Shown: positions 1 through 8,327, counted from the stretch's first letter. The stretch: 34,603 nucleotides of DNA from an uncultured bacterium (GCA_937875295.1 CALLXS010000064.1:1-34603); one strand, 5' to 3'. Numbers and translations: made by a program. Notes: generated by a model not told the origin, from the sequence alone.

Positions 1-40
1 AAAACCTCTCCTTTTTTATTTAAAATTTTAAAAAAATATT

Positions 41-70
41 TTGTTGTGGAAAACTTTTTTCGTAATTTTG
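41..70 (+). promoter_or_regulatory. Candidate promoter P1 of the rpsL superoperon (Bacteroidota-type)
   Basis: The -7 box TAATTTTG lies at 63-70 and fits TAnnTTTG exactly. TTG occurs at 41-43 (19-nt spacer) and at 44-46 (16-nt spacer); the first fits the usual 17-23 nt range. Transcription would start near position 77, giving a long leader before rpsL. Confidence 0.55.
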
Positions 71-242
71 TAGTCCATTTAAAATCATAGTCTGAGAAAT
101 CCTTTTTTTCTTTTGATTTGTTATTTTCTTTTGAATATATAGAATTAAATTAATATTTTCAAAGCGAAGATATAACTTAAGTAAATGAAGAAAAATAGGT
201 TAAAATATTATTTTACTTAAAAATATTTTAAAATTAATTTAA

Positions 243-250
243 TATTTTTG
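243..250 (+). promoter_or_regulatory. Possible second promoter -7 box (P2) before rpsL
   Basis: TATTTTTG at 243-250 fits TAnnTTTG, but no TTG lies 17-23 nt upstream, so only half of the promoter is supported. It would give a leader of about 70 nt. Confidence 0.3.
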
Positions 251-327
251 GTAGATTGAAATATTTTTCTTAATTTAGCAGGCTATAAAATAATTTTAAT
301 CAATAAATATAATTGTGGAGAGGTTAA

Positions 328-732
328 GTGCCTACAATAAGTCAATTAATTAGAAAGCCCAGAAAGCCGCTAGTCTATAAAAGTAAATCAGCAGCTTTAG
401 ATTCTTGCCCTCAAAAAAGAGGTGTTTGTACTAGGGTATACACAACTACACCGAAGAAACCAAACTCAGCTTTGCGTAAAGTGGCTCGTGTTCGCTTATC
501 TAACGGCATCGAGGGTTCTTCATATATACCTGGCGAAGGTCATAATTTACAAGAGCACTCTATAGTTTATATTCGTGGCGGTAGAGTAAAAGATTTACCA
601 GGTGTTAGATATCACATTATTCGTGGTACAGCAGATACACAAGGCGTAGACGGTAGACGTCAAGGTCGTAGTAAATATGGAGCTAAAAGGCCTAAAAAAG
701 GTGCTGCAGCAGCTCCTGCAAAGAAAAAATAA
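328..732 (+). CDS. rpsL: 30S ribosomal protein S12
   Basis: S12 lines the decoding centre of the 30S subunit and helps monitor codon-anticodon pairing. The 134-residue product carries the family signature TTTPKKPNSALRKVARVRL near residues 39-57, the PGEGHNLQEHS block and the VKDLPGVRYH loop. The streptomycin-site lysines are present (K43/K44, counting Met). The C-terminus is a short Ala/Lys-rich tail (residues 123-134). The start is GTG at 328, preceded by a strong Shine-Dalgarno sequence GGAGAGG at 317-323. It is the first gene of the superoperon, 53 nt ahead of rpsG. The identification is secure. Confidence 0.98.
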   Translation: MPTISQLIRKPRKPLVYKSKSAALDSCPQKRGVCTRVYTTTPKKPNSALRKVARVRLSNGIEGSSYIPGEGHNLQEHSIVYIRGGRVKDLPGVRYHIIRGTADTQGVDGRRQGRSKYGAKRPKKGAAAAPAKKK

Positions 733-785
733 ATAAGATTTTAAATAATATTAAATAGATAATAATCTAAAATAAAGAAATAATA

Positions 786-1253
786 ATGAGAAAGAAAAGA
801 GCAGAAAAAAGACGTGTTGCCCCAGATCCTAGATATGGTGATATTATTGTATCGAAATTTATCAATAGCATAATGATCGATGGTAAGAAAAGCACCGCTC
901 GCACTATAGTTTATGATGCTTTCTCTATTATGGGCGAAAAATCTGGAAAAGAGCCTTTAGAAGTTTTCCGCAAAGCATTGCAGAATGTAGCTCCAGCTCT
1001 AGAAGTACGCTCCAGAAGAGTCGGTGGTGCTACATATCAAGTACCAGTAGACGTAAGAGAAGAAAGACGCGTAGCATTAGCAATCCGTTGGATTAATACT
1101 TATGCTTTAGCTCGTCGTGATAAATCAATGGCTGCTAAAATAGCTGCAGAAATGCTCGCTGCTTCTAATGGCGAAGGCTCTGCAGTTAAAAAACGTGAAG
1201 ATACTCATAGGATGGCTGATGCAAATAAAGCATTTGCCCACTTTAAATGGTAG
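786..1253 (+). CDS. rpsG: 30S ribosomal protein S7
   Basis: S7 nucleates assembly of the 30S head by binding the 3' major domain of 16S rRNA and contacts the E site. The 155-residue product begins MRKKRAEKRR and has the conserved segments DPRYGD, FINSIMIDGKKSTA, ALQNVAPALEVRSRRVGGATYQVPV and AIRWI; length is normal. It follows rpsL by 53 nt in the usual str order. In E. coli S7 autoregulates the operon by binding the rpsL-rpsG spacer. Here that spacer (733-785) is short and shows no strong hairpin, while the rpsG-fusA spacer does. Confidence 0.98.
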   Translation: MRKKRAEKRRVAPDPRYGDIIVSKFINSIMIDGKKSTARTIVYDAFSIMGEKSGKEPLEVFRKALQNVAPALEVRSRRVGGATYQVPVDVREERRVALAIRWINTYALARRDKSMAAKIAAEMLAASNGEGSAVKKREDTHRMADANKAFAHFKW

Positions 1254-1295
1254 TAAATCTTCGATGATTGTACTATAAATAGTGAAAATTTGTAT

Positions 1296-1329
1296 TGCAG
1301 AATGAATAATGAAATTATAGTATTCTGCA
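1296..1329 (+). promoter_or_regulatory. Two-tier hairpin between rpsG and fusA
   Basis: An 8-bp perfect outer stem TGCAGAAT (1296-1303) pairs with ATTCTGCA (1322-1329). Inside it ATAAT (1306-1310) pairs with ATTAT (1314-1318) around a GAA loop. No T-tract follows, so it is not a classic intrinsic terminator. A role in attenuation, processing or protein binding is possible but unproven. Confidence 0.45.
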
Positions 1330-1410
1330 GTATTTTAAAGATAAATCATTTTCTGAAATATGAAAATAATGAAAGTTTGTTCATTGTCAACTGATTTGCT
1401 GAATTAAATT

Positions 1411-3456
1411 ATGCCAAGAAAAACCGACTTGTCGTTGATGCGAAATATAGGTATAATGGCTCATATAGATGCCGGAAAAACTACAACAACCGAAAGAATA
1501 TTATTCTATACAGGGAATATTCATAGAATTGGTTCTGTAGATGACGGTACAGCCTTTACCGATTATATGGAGCAAGAAAAAGAACGAGGAATTACAATAA
1601 TGTCTGCAGCAGTAAGCTGCTTCTGGCATAATAATCAGATCAACATAATAGACACACCCGGGCATGTAGATTTTACAGCTGAAGTGCAAAGGTCTCTTAG
1701 GGTATTAGACGGTGCAATTGGTGTATTTTGCGGTGTAGGTGGGGTAGAACCTCAATCAGAAACCGTATGGCATCAAGCAGATATGTATCACGTACCTCGC
1801 ATAGCTTACATTAATAAAATGGATAGAATGGGAGCAAATTTTTATCGAGTGATCGATATGATGAAATCCCGCTTAGGAGCTAACATTGTACCAGTACAAA
1901 TACCGATTGGTGATTATGATACCTTTGAGGGGATCATAGACCTAATTAGAATGAAAGCACTTTATTTTGACCAGGAATCATCCGGCACAGAAATCATTGA
2001 GAAAGAGATTCCAGAGCATTATATCGAAAAAGCCTCAGAAATGAGAGCAATAATGATAGAAAAAGTCTCTGAAATCGATGATGACTTAGTGATGAAATAC
2101 CTCGATGGAAATGAATTATCAATTGAGGAAATTGAAGCCGGTTTAAGAAAAGGTACTCTTGAGTCTAAGTTGGTGCCGGTTTTAACTGGATCATCACTTA
2201 AAAATATAGGAGTGCAACCATTAATAGATGCAGTAATTAAATATCTGCCATCTCCAAATGAAGTTAAATATTTACCTGGTTATGCGATTGATGATATAGA
2301 AAAAGAAATTATTCGGAAACCATCTGATGATGAATATTTTTCAGCGCTTGCTTTTAAATTAATTACTGACCCTCACGTCAAAAAATTAGTTTTTATTAGA
2401 GTCTACTCAGGCACCCTAAAAATAGGGCAAATGATACTTAATTCTACTACAGGAAAGCGTGAAAGAATTCAGAAAATAATGCTAATGTCTGCTAAAAAGC
2501 GTGAAGAAGTTAGCGAAGCATTTGCTGGAGATATTGTCGCAATACCTGATTTAAGGTTCACTCGTACAGGAGATACTTTATGCGACGATAAGCACCCGCT
2601 TATTTATGAGAAAATAGATTTTGCTGAGCCAGTGATTAATCAATCAATTGAAACTAAAACATTGGCTGACCAAGATAAATTATTAGAAGCATTAAATCGC
2701 TTAGTAGAAGAAGATCCGACTTTAAATTACAAAAATGATGAAGAGAGCGGACAAATAATAATTAGCGGAGTCGGCGAACTGCATTTAGAAATCATTGCTG
2801 ATAGATTAAACAGAGAGTTTAAAGTACCAGTAAAATTAGGAAAACCTCAAGTATCATATCGCGAGACAATTACTAAAGCTGTAATTCAAAGTGGAATGTT
2901 TGATAAACCAATTAATGGTAAAAATACTTATGGAGAAGTTGTCCTAAAATTAGAACCAGGAAATTCCGGTAGCGGAATAAATGTAACATTCGATTTAGGA
3001 CTTGATAAAATCCCGGCTCTGTACAGACAGCCAATTGAGACTGGTGTCAGAGAAGCTCTTAGCCTTGGACCTAATGGATATCCTATGATTGATATAAAAG
3101 TATTAGTGCAGGATATTAAAACCGAGGATCAAAAGCAAAATGAAATTGCTTTTAAAATTGCAGCTTCTATCGCCGTAAAAGACGGAGTAAGAAAAGCATC
3201 ACCAATCTTAATGGAGCCATTCTGCGATTTGGAAATAATTTCTCCTGAAGAATATACTGGAGATATAATTGCAGACTTAAGCTCAAGACGTGGTAAAATT
3301 GAAAGAATTGAACCGCAAGGCACTATGCAGGCAATTAAATCACAAGCACCATTATCAGAGATGTTTGGGTATGTAACAAAGTTGAGGTCTGCAAGTCAAG
3401 GCAGGGCAGTATATACGATGACTTTTTCGCATTACGAACCTGCAGGAATAAAATAA
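1411..3456 (+). CDS. fusA: Elongation factor G, divergent domain IV tip
   Basis: EF-G is the GTPase that drives tRNA-mRNA translocation and, with RRF, ribosome recycling. The 681-residue protein is slightly short for the family. The G domain is intact: AHIDAGKTTTTE (P-loop, about residues 17-28), RGITI, DTPGH, NKMDR and GSSLKN. Domain V is normal (SEMFGYVTKLRSASQGRA). Domain IV is unusual: the common SGGRGQYGHV loop reads INGKNTYGEV (501-510), and the tip loop usually containing GSYHDVDSSE reads IKTEDQKQNE, so the conserved tip histidine aligns with Glu572. The switch region FTAEVQRSLRVLDGA resembles secondary EF-G paralogues. Position in the str operon, between rpsG and tuf, argues for the main EF-G; the tip residues argue for a specialised type. 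EF-G identity is certain, the precise role is not. Confidence 0.93.
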   Translation: MPRKTDLSLMRNIGIMAHIDAGKTTTTERILFYTGNIHRIGSVDDGTAFTDYMEQEKERGITIMSAAVSCFWHNNQINIIDTPGHVDFTAEVQRSLRVLDGAIGVFCGVGGVEPQSETVWHQADMYHVPRIAYINKMDRMGANFYRVIDMMKSRLGANIVPVQIPIGDYDTFEGIIDLIRMKALYFDQESSGTEIIEKEIPEHYIEKASEMRAIMIEKVSEIDDDLVMKYLDGNELSIEEIEAGLRKGTLESKLVPVLTGSSLKNIGVQPLIDAVIKYLPSPNEVKYLPGYAIDDIEKEIIRKPSDDEYFSALAFKLITDPHVKKLVFIRVYSGTLKIGQMILNSTTGKRERIQKIMLMSAKKREEVSEAFAGDIVAIPDLRFTRTGDTLCDDKHPLIYEKIDFAEPVINQSIETKTLADQDKLLEALNRLVEEDPTLNYKNDEESGQIIISGVGELHLEIIADRLNREFKVPVKLGKPQVSYRETITKAVIQSGMFDKPINGKNTYGEVVLKLEPGNSGSGINVTFDLGLDKIPALYRQPIETGVREALSLGPNGYPMIDIKVLVQDIKTEDQKQNEIAFKIAASIAVKDGVRKASPILMEPFCDLEIISPEEYTGDIIADLSSRRGKIERIEPQGTMQAIKSQAPLSEMFGYVTKLRSASQGRAVYTMTFSHYEPAGIK

Positions 3457-3519
3457 AATAGAAAATATTAACTAAATAATATAAATAATTTTTAATTAAA
3501 ATAATTTTGGAGCTTAAAA

Positions 3520-4731
3520 ATGGCTAAAGAGAAATTTAATCGTTCGAAACCACACGTGAACATTGGTACAATTGGTCACGTTGATCATGGTAAGACAACA
3601 TTAACTGCAGCTATCACTGCTGCATTAGCAAAGAAAATGGGTGGTACTCAAGTTCGCTCATTCGATTCTATCGATAATGCACCTGAAGAAAAAGCACGCG
3701 GGATAACAATTGCAACATCTCACGTTGAATATGAAACAGCAAATCGTCACTACGCACACGTAGATTGTCCAGGACACGCCGATTATATTAAAAATATGAT
3801 CACTGGTGCTGCTCAAATGGATGGTGCAATTATCGTATGCGCCGCTACCGATGGTCCTATGCCACAAACAAGAGAGCATATCTTATTAGCTCGTCAAGTA
3901 GGTGTGCCTAGACTTATCGTTTTCCTTAATAAAGTAGATATTGCAGATCCAGAATTGTTAGAACTAGTTGAAATGGAATTAAGAGAATTATTAAGCTCTT
4001 ATGAATTCCCAGGCGATGAAATTCCAATTATTCCAGGTTCAGCATTACAAGCATTAGATGCTGGCTCAGATCCTAACACTAATCCAGATGATCCAAGATT
4101 TGAATGTATATACAAATTAATGGATGCAGTTGATAGTTATATTCCAACACCACAAAGAGATACAGATAAACCTTTCTTAATGCCAGTTGAAGACGTATTT
4201 TCAATTACTGGTCGTGGCACAGTTGCTACAGGTAAGATTGAACGCGGTATAGTAAAAGTAAATGAAGAAGTTGAAATCGTTGGTTTCGGTCTTCAAAAGA
4301 AAACAACTTGTACAGGTGTTGAAATGTTCCGCAAATTGTTAGATCAAGGCGAAGCAGGCGATAACGTAGGTTTATTATTACGTGGTATCGACAAAAAAGA
4401 AATTGAACGCGGAATGGTAATTGCTAAACCAGGTTCAATTACACCTCACCACAAATTTAATGCTCAAGTATTATTCTTGACAAAAGAAGAAGGTGGTCGC
4501 CATACTCCTATTTATGGTGGATATAGACCACAATTTTATTTTAGAACTACAGATGTTACCGGCGTACTTAACTTACCAGAAGGTATTGAAATGATTATGC
4601 CTGGCGATAACGTAGATAATTTACACGTAGAATTAATTACTCCAGTAGCAATGGAAGAAGGTCTTCGTTTCGCAATTCGCGAAGGCGGTAGAACTGTCGG
4701 CGCTGGTGTGGTAACAAATATAATTGAATAA
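3520..4731 (+). CDS. tuf: Elongation factor Tu
   Basis: EF-Tu carries aminoacyl-tRNA to the ribosomal A site as a GTP complex. The 403-residue product shows GHVDHGKT (19-26), RGITI, DCPGH (82-86), NKVD (137-140) and the domain II/III hallmarks GRGTVATG and HHKFNAQVLFLTKEEGGRHTP. SFDSIDNAPEEKARG is of the Bacteroidota/Chlorobiota flavour. A Shine-Dalgarno sequence GGAG lies at 3508-3511. Codon choice is more polished than in fusA just upstream, as expected for very high expression. A GC-rich perfect hairpin follows the gene. Only one tuf copy is visible in the window. Confidence 0.99.
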   Translation: MAKEKFNRSKPHVNIGTIGHVDHGKTTLTAAITAALAKKMGGTQVRSFDSIDNAPEEKARGITIATSHVEYETANRHYAHVDCPGHADYIKNMITGAAQMDGAIIVCAATDGPMPQTREHILLARQVGVPRLIVFLNKVDIADPELLELVEMELRELLSSYEFPGDEIPIIPGSALQALDAGSDPNTNPDDPRFECIYKLMDAVDSYIPTPQRDTDKPFLMPVEDVFSITGRGTVATGKIERGIVKVNEEVEIVGFGLQKKTTCTGVEMFRKLLDQGEAGDNVGLLLRGIDKKEIERGMVIAKPGSITPHHKFNAQVLFLTKEEGGRHTPIYGGYRPQFYFRTTDVTGVLNLPEGIEMIMPGDNVDNLHVELITPVAMEEGLRFAIREGGRTVGAGVVTNIIE

Positions 4732-4750
4732 TTAATATAATACTCTAAAC

Positions 4751-4775
4751 GGTCAGTCGGAAGTACCGACTGACC
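4751..4775 (+). promoter_or_regulatory. GC-rich perfect hairpin between tuf and rpsJ
   Basis: GGTCAGTCGG (4751-4760) pairs perfectly with CCGACTGACC (4766-4775) around the loop AAGTA. It is the most stable-looking structure in the superoperon. What follows is TTCTGATTT rather than a T-run, so it is a poor intrinsic terminator. It may act as a partial terminator, an mRNA-stabilising 3' end for tuf, or a protein-binding leader of the S10 cluster. Confidence 0.6.
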
Positions 4776-4805
4776 TTCTGATTTAAAAATTCGGAGTAAT
4801 AAAAA

Positions 4806-5114
4806 GTGGCAACACAAAGAATTAGAATTAAATTAAAATCATACGATCACAATCTTATAGATAAATCATCGGAGCGGATAGTCCGCACCGTAAAGCAAAC
4901 TGGTGCTGTAGTTTCAGGCCCAATTCCACTACCCACCAAGAGAAGTGTGTATACCGTTTTGCGTTCCCCTCACGTAGATAAAAAATCTCGTGAACAATTT
5001 GAGGCTCGCGTACATAAAAGATTGATAGATATATTTAGTTCATCACAAAAAACTATCGACGCTTTAATGAGATTAGAACTCCCTGCTGGTGTCGATGTGG
5101 AAGTAAAAGTCTAA
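4806..5114 (+). CDS. rpsJ: 30S ribosomal protein S10 (NusE)
   Basis: S10 is a 30S head protein and, as NusE, a transcription antitermination factor that links RNA polymerase and ribosome through NusG. The 102-residue product has RIRIKLKSYDHNLID at its start, the flexible loop around PIPLPTKRSVYTVLRSPHVDKKSREQ, and the usual LPAGVDVEVKV end. The start is GTG at 4806, with GGAG at 4794-4797 upstream. It opens the S10 cluster and follows rather than precedes the hairpin at 4751-4775. Confidence 0.98.
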   Translation: MATQRIRIKLKSYDHNLIDKSSERIVRTVKQTGAVVSGPIPLPTKRSVYTVLRSPHVDKKSREQFEARVHKRLIDIFSSSQKTIDALMRLELPAGVDVEVKV

Positions 5115-5128
5115 ATAAGGAGTAAAAT

Positions 5129-5752
5129 ATGAACGCAGCAATATTAGGTAAAAAATTAGGAATGACTAGTATTTATAATGCAGATGGAGAACAAATACCT
5201 TGCACTGTAATATTAGCTGGTCCATGCCCGGTAACACAACTAAAAACTATAGAAAATGATGGTTACGAAGCAGTTCAAATAGGTTTCGATGAAGTAGCAG
5301 AAAAAGCTATTAACAGACCTGAAATTGGACACTTAAAGAAAGCTGGAGTGAAACCAATGAGAGTCTTAAGAGAATTTAGAGGACTTCAAGCACAATTTAA
5401 TTTAGGCGACCAACTTACAGTAGAACAATTCTCTATTGGCGATAAATTAAAAATTTCCGGTAAAAGCAAAGGAAAAGGTTTCCAAGGTGTAATTAAAAGA
5501 CATCATTTCGGTGGTGTCGGAATGCAAACACACGGTCAATCTGACCGTCAGAGACATCCAGGGTCAATTGGATCTTCATCTTACCCTTCAAAAGTAATAA
5601 AAGGAATGAAGATGGCAGGAAGAATGGGTGGTAAAAATGTAAGCGTAAGAAATGTAGAAGTCATAGATGTACTACTCGAAAAGAATATTCTTTTTGTAAA
5701 AGGTGGGATACCTGGCTCAACTAACGCTTTAATTGAAATAATAAAATTATAA
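5129..5752 (+). CDS. rplC: 50S ribosomal protein L3
   Basis: L3 is an early 50S assembly protein whose extension reaches the peptidyl-transferase centre. The 207-residue product begins AAILGKKLGMTSIY and carries the family signature around GKGFQGVIKRHHFGGV (residues about 116-131) followed by HGQSDRQRHPGSIGSSSYPSKV and KGMKMAGRMGG. GGAG at 5118-5121 precedes the ATG. It lies 14 nt after rpsJ, so the two are almost certainly cotranscribed. Confidence 0.98.
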   Translation: MNAAILGKKLGMTSIYNADGEQIPCTVILAGPCPVTQLKTIENDGYEAVQIGFDEVAEKAINRPEIGHLKKAGVKPMRVLREFRGLQAQFNLGDQLTVEQFSIGDKLKISGKSKGKGFQGVIKRHHFGGVGMQTHGQSDRQRHPGSIGSSSYPSKVIKGMKMAGRMGGKNVSVRNVEVIDVLLEKNILFVKGGIPGSTNALIEIIKL

Positions 5753-5794
5753 TATAATACAACAAAGACTATAATTTACAAGGCGATATATAAA

Positions 5795-6421
5795 ATGCAA
5801 GTAGATTTATATACACAAGACGGACAAATAAACGGCAAGGTAGAGCTACCAGAAGAAGTATTTGCAATCGAGCCAAATGAGCACGCTATGCATATGTCTG
5901 TAGTTACATATTTGCAACACCAAAGACAAGGAACACGCAAAACTAAAACTCGTGCTGAAGTAAGTGGTGGTGGCAAAAAACCTTGGAACCAAAAAGGCAG
6001 AGGTACTGCTCGCTCAGGTTCGTCTCGTTCTCCAGTATGGGTAGGCGGTGGAACAGTTCATGGTCCTAAAGCCGGCATACGCTCAATAAAGATTAATAAA
6101 AAACTCAATAGATTAGCACGTAAATCTGCTTACTCATTACGTTTAAAAGAAGAAAATTTAATGATAGTAGATGATTTCTCAATGAACGAAATCAAAACAA
6201 AGAGTTTTTATAATATATTAAAGAACTTAAAAATCAATGACAGCAAGACTTTGGTATTAATACCAGAGAATAATGAAAAATTGTATTTATCATCAAGAAA
6301 TATACATAATTTATCATTACATCCTGCTGATAAAATATCTACTTATGATATTTTATCTCATAAAAAGATTTTGATATTTAAAAGTTCTATTGAAAAAATA
6401 GTAAATACATTTAACAATTAA
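5795..6421 (+). CDS. rplD: 50S ribosomal protein L4
   Basis: L4 lines the nascent-peptide exit tunnel and in enterobacteria represses the S10 operon. The 208-residue product shows the tunnel-loop signature KTRAEVSGGGKKPWNQKGRG followed by TARSGSSRSPVWVGGGTVHGP (about residues 51-90), and then the globular domain. The C-terminal half (from about residue 120) is rich in Ile, Lys and Asn, following the AT-rich composition, while the tunnel loop is strictly conserved. Length is normal. Confidence 0.97.
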   Translation: MQVDLYTQDGQINGKVELPEEVFAIEPNEHAMHMSVVTYLQHQRQGTRKTKTRAEVSGGGKKPWNQKGRGTARSGSSRSPVWVGGGTVHGPKAGIRSIKINKKLNRLARKSAYSLRLKEENLMIVDDFSMNEIKTKSFYNILKNLKINDSKTLVLIPENNEKLYLSSRNIHNLSLHPADKISTYDILSHKKILIFKSSIEKIVNTFNN

Positions 6422-6440
6422 TAATTCGGATAGAATTAAA

Positions 6441-6740
6441 ATGATTGAAATAATTAAGCGGCCTTTACTTACAGAAAAAGCGATGAAGAATAATGCAAAT
6501 GGCATTTATGCATTTGAAGTAACTCCAAATGCTAATAAAATAGAGATTAAAAAAGCTATTGAATCGCTTTTCGAAGTAGAAGTAGAGAGTGTACGCACAC
6601 TCAGAATAAAAGGCAAAACTAAAACACGCCAGACTAGACGCGGTCTAATGAGAGGCAAAAGACCAAATAGAAAAAAAGCCTACATTACCTTGAAAAAAGG
6701 CCAGTCGATCGATCTTGTCTCTGGTGCCGCTAATGAATAA
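6441..6740 (+). CDS. rplW: 50S ribosomal protein L23
   Basis: L23 sits at the exit of the peptide tunnel and is the docking site for trigger factor and SRP. The 99-residue product starts IEIIKRPLLTEKAM, typical of the family, continues with the YAFEVTPNANKIEIKKAIESLF fold and ends with the basic arm KTRQTRRGLMRGKRPNRKKAY. It lies 19 nt after rplD and 32 nt before rplB. Confidence 0.97.
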   Translation: MIEIIKRPLLTEKAMKNNANGIYAFEVTPNANKIEIKKAIESLFEVEVESVRTLRIKGKTKTRQTRRGLMRGKRPNRKKAYITLKKGQSIDLVSGAANE

Positions 6741-6772
6741 TTTTTTTTGGAATAAAACGATAAAAATATAAG

Positions 6773-7618
6773 ATGGGTATAAGAACTTTAAAACCGATGA
6801 CGCCAGGAACCAGACACTATTCAGTGTATGATTTCGCTGAAATTACTACGGATAAACCATATAAACCGTTGTTAGCTCCGAAAAAAAAGACTGGCGGTAG
6901 AAATAATACCGGAAGAATTACATCTCGTCACCGTGGCGGCGGACATAAACAAATGTATAGAATAATTGATTTTAAAAGAAATGATAAAATTGATATTCCA
7001 GCTACAGTAAAAACAATTGAATATGATCCAAATAGAACTGCCCGCATCGCATTAGTCGAATATGCTGATGGTGAAAAAAGATATATTTTAGCTCCAAATG
7101 GACTAAAAGTAAACGATACAATAATTACAAGCCCAAATGCTGAATATAAAGATGGAAATGCTTTACCATTAAATAAAATTCCTGCTGGCTTATCAATACA
7201 TAATATTGAATTGAAACCTGGTAAAGGTGGTCAATTAGTCCGCTCTGCTGGTACTTCAGCTCAATTATTAGGAATTGATGGCAAATATGCTACAGTAAAA
7301 ATGCCAAGCGGTGAAATTAGAATGATATTAAGCGTTTGCTATGCCACATTAGGCACTGTAAGCAATCCTACACATGAAAATCTAGTTCTAGGAAAAGCTG
7401 GCAGATCAAGATGGCTCGGTATTAGACCACAAACACGTGGTATGGCGATGAACCCAATAGATCACCCTATGGGTGGTGGTGAAGGTAAATCAAAATCTGG
7501 TGGTGGTCGTAAGCATCCTAAGTCTCCTTGGGGTAAATACGCAAAAGGCTTGAATACGCGTAAAAAACGTAATCTAAATGATAAATACATTATTCGCTCA
7601 CGTAAACGTAAAAAATAA
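6773..7618 (+). CDS. rplB: 50S ribosomal protein L2
   Basis: L2 is required for subunit association and for peptidyl-transferase activity. The 281-residue product has the OB-fold and SH3-like core and the signature NPIDHPMGGGEGKSKSGGG near residues 226-244. The first His of the DHP motif, corresponding to the functionally important His229 of E. coli L2, is present. The following DHPH histidine is Met, as I recall from Bacteroidota L2. The C-terminus is very basic (SRKRKK). Confidence 0.98.
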   Translation: MGIRTLKPMTPGTRHYSVYDFAEITTDKPYKPLLAPKKKTGGRNNTGRITSRHRGGGHKQMYRIIDFKRNDKIDIPATVKTIEYDPNRTARIALVEYADGEKRYILAPNGLKVNDTIITSPNAEYKDGNALPLNKIPAGLSIHNIELKPGKGGQLVRSAGTSAQLLGIDGKYATVKMPSGEIRMILSVCYATLGTVSNPTHENLVLGKAGRSRWLGIRPQTRGMAMNPIDHPMGGGEGKSKSGGGRKHPKSPWGKYAKGLNTRKKRNLNDKYIIRSRKRKK

Positions 7619-7627
7619 AGGATTGAT

Positions 7628-7912
7628 ATGGCTCGCTCGCTAAAAAAAGGATATTTTGTTCACTATAAACTTCAGAGGAAAGTAGATGCTTTAAACGAAA
7701 CTTCTAAAAAAGTAGTAGTGAAAACATGGTCAAGAGCTTCTACAATCACTCCTGATTTCGTAGGGCACACAATAGCAGTACATAATGGAAATAAATTTAT
7801 TCCAGTATATGTATCAGAAAATATGGTAGGACATAAGCTCGGCGAATTCGCACCTACCAGAATTTACCGCGGTCACGCTGGCAACAGAAAAGACTCAAAG
7901 GGTAAAAAATAA
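7628..7912 (+). CDS. rpsS: 30S ribosomal protein S19
   Basis: S19 forms part of the 30S head next to S13 and touches the A-site tRNA region and bridge B1a. The 94-residue product contains the diagnostic blocks MARSLKKGYFV, KTWSRASTITPDFVGHTIAVHNG and GHKLGEFAPTR, in normal order and length. It is 9 nt after rplB, with AAAGGA at 7617-7622 as a likely ribosome-binding site. Confidence 0.98.
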   Translation: MARSLKKGYFVHYKLQRKVDALNETSKKVVVKTWSRASTITPDFVGHTIAVHNGNKFIPVYVSENMVGHKLGEFAPTRIYRGHAGNRKDSKGKK

Positions 7913-7940
7913 TAATTTTTTTTAAATTTAAGGTTAAAAA

Positions 7941-8288
7941 ATGGAAGCCAGAGCATTAAAGAAATATATAAGATCATCTCCTCGTAAAATGAGATTAGTA
8001 ATAGACCTAATAAGAGGCAAAAATGCTGCACAAGCATTAAGCATTTTAAGATTTAATACTAAACTCGCAGCAAGAGATGCAGAAATGGTATTGAGATCAG
8101 CTATTGCAAATTTAAGCAACAATCCTGATGCTCATAACGTAAATCCAGACGAAGTAAAAGTAAAAGCAGCTTGGGTAAATCCAGGCCCTTCTATGAAACG
8201 TGTTTTGCCCGCTCCTCAGGGACGTGCATTTAGAATAAGAAAGCGCTCAAATCACTTAACAATAGTGGTTGAGACAATTGATAAATAA
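7941..8288 (+). CDS. rplV: 50S ribosomal protein L22
   Basis: L22 spans the 50S subunit and its beta-hairpin forms, with L4, the narrowest part of the exit tunnel. The 115-residue product has IRSSPRKMRLVIDLIRGK at the N-terminus, the helical core AEMVLRSAIANLSNN and the hairpin PSMKRVLPAPQGRAFRIRKRSNH (about residues 82-104). No macrolide-resistance type deletion is seen in the hairpin. Confidence 0.97.
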   Translation: MEARALKKYIRSSPRKMRLVIDLIRGKNAAQALSILRFNTKLAARDAEMVLRSAIANLSNNPDAHNVNPDEVKVKAAWVNPGPSMKRVLPAPQGRAFRIRKRSNHLTIVVETIDK

Positions 8289-8327
8289 TTAAATAATTTG
8301 CCTCTTACAATTTCGGAGCAAGATAAA

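Larger units (their letters stand above)
1..327 (+). other. AT-rich leader region upstream of the ribosomal superoperon
   Basis: No credible gene is visible here. The region carries two candidate promoters for rpsL (41-70 and 243-250) and an inverted repeat with arms TTAAGTAAA at 177-185 and TTTACTTAA at 212-220 (9 bp, 26-nt loop). If transcription starts from the upstream promoter, the mRNA leader is about 250 nt and includes that hairpin. From the downstream promoter the leader is about 70 nt and lacks it. The choice of start could therefore decide whether the hairpin is in the transcript. This is inference from sequence alone. Confidence 0.6.

Noticed and set aside
3502..3509. TAATTTTG just upstream of tuf as a promoter -7 box
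   Set aside because: It overlaps the tuf Shine-Dalgarno sequence and ends 10 nt before the ATG, leaving no room for a leader. No TTG lies at the right distance.
8298..8327. Upstream TTG start for rpsC adding ten residues
   Set aside because: The added residues have no match to S3 N-termini, and the segment contains the Shine-Dalgarno sequence for the TTG at 8328, where the universal GQKTNPIGLRLG begins.
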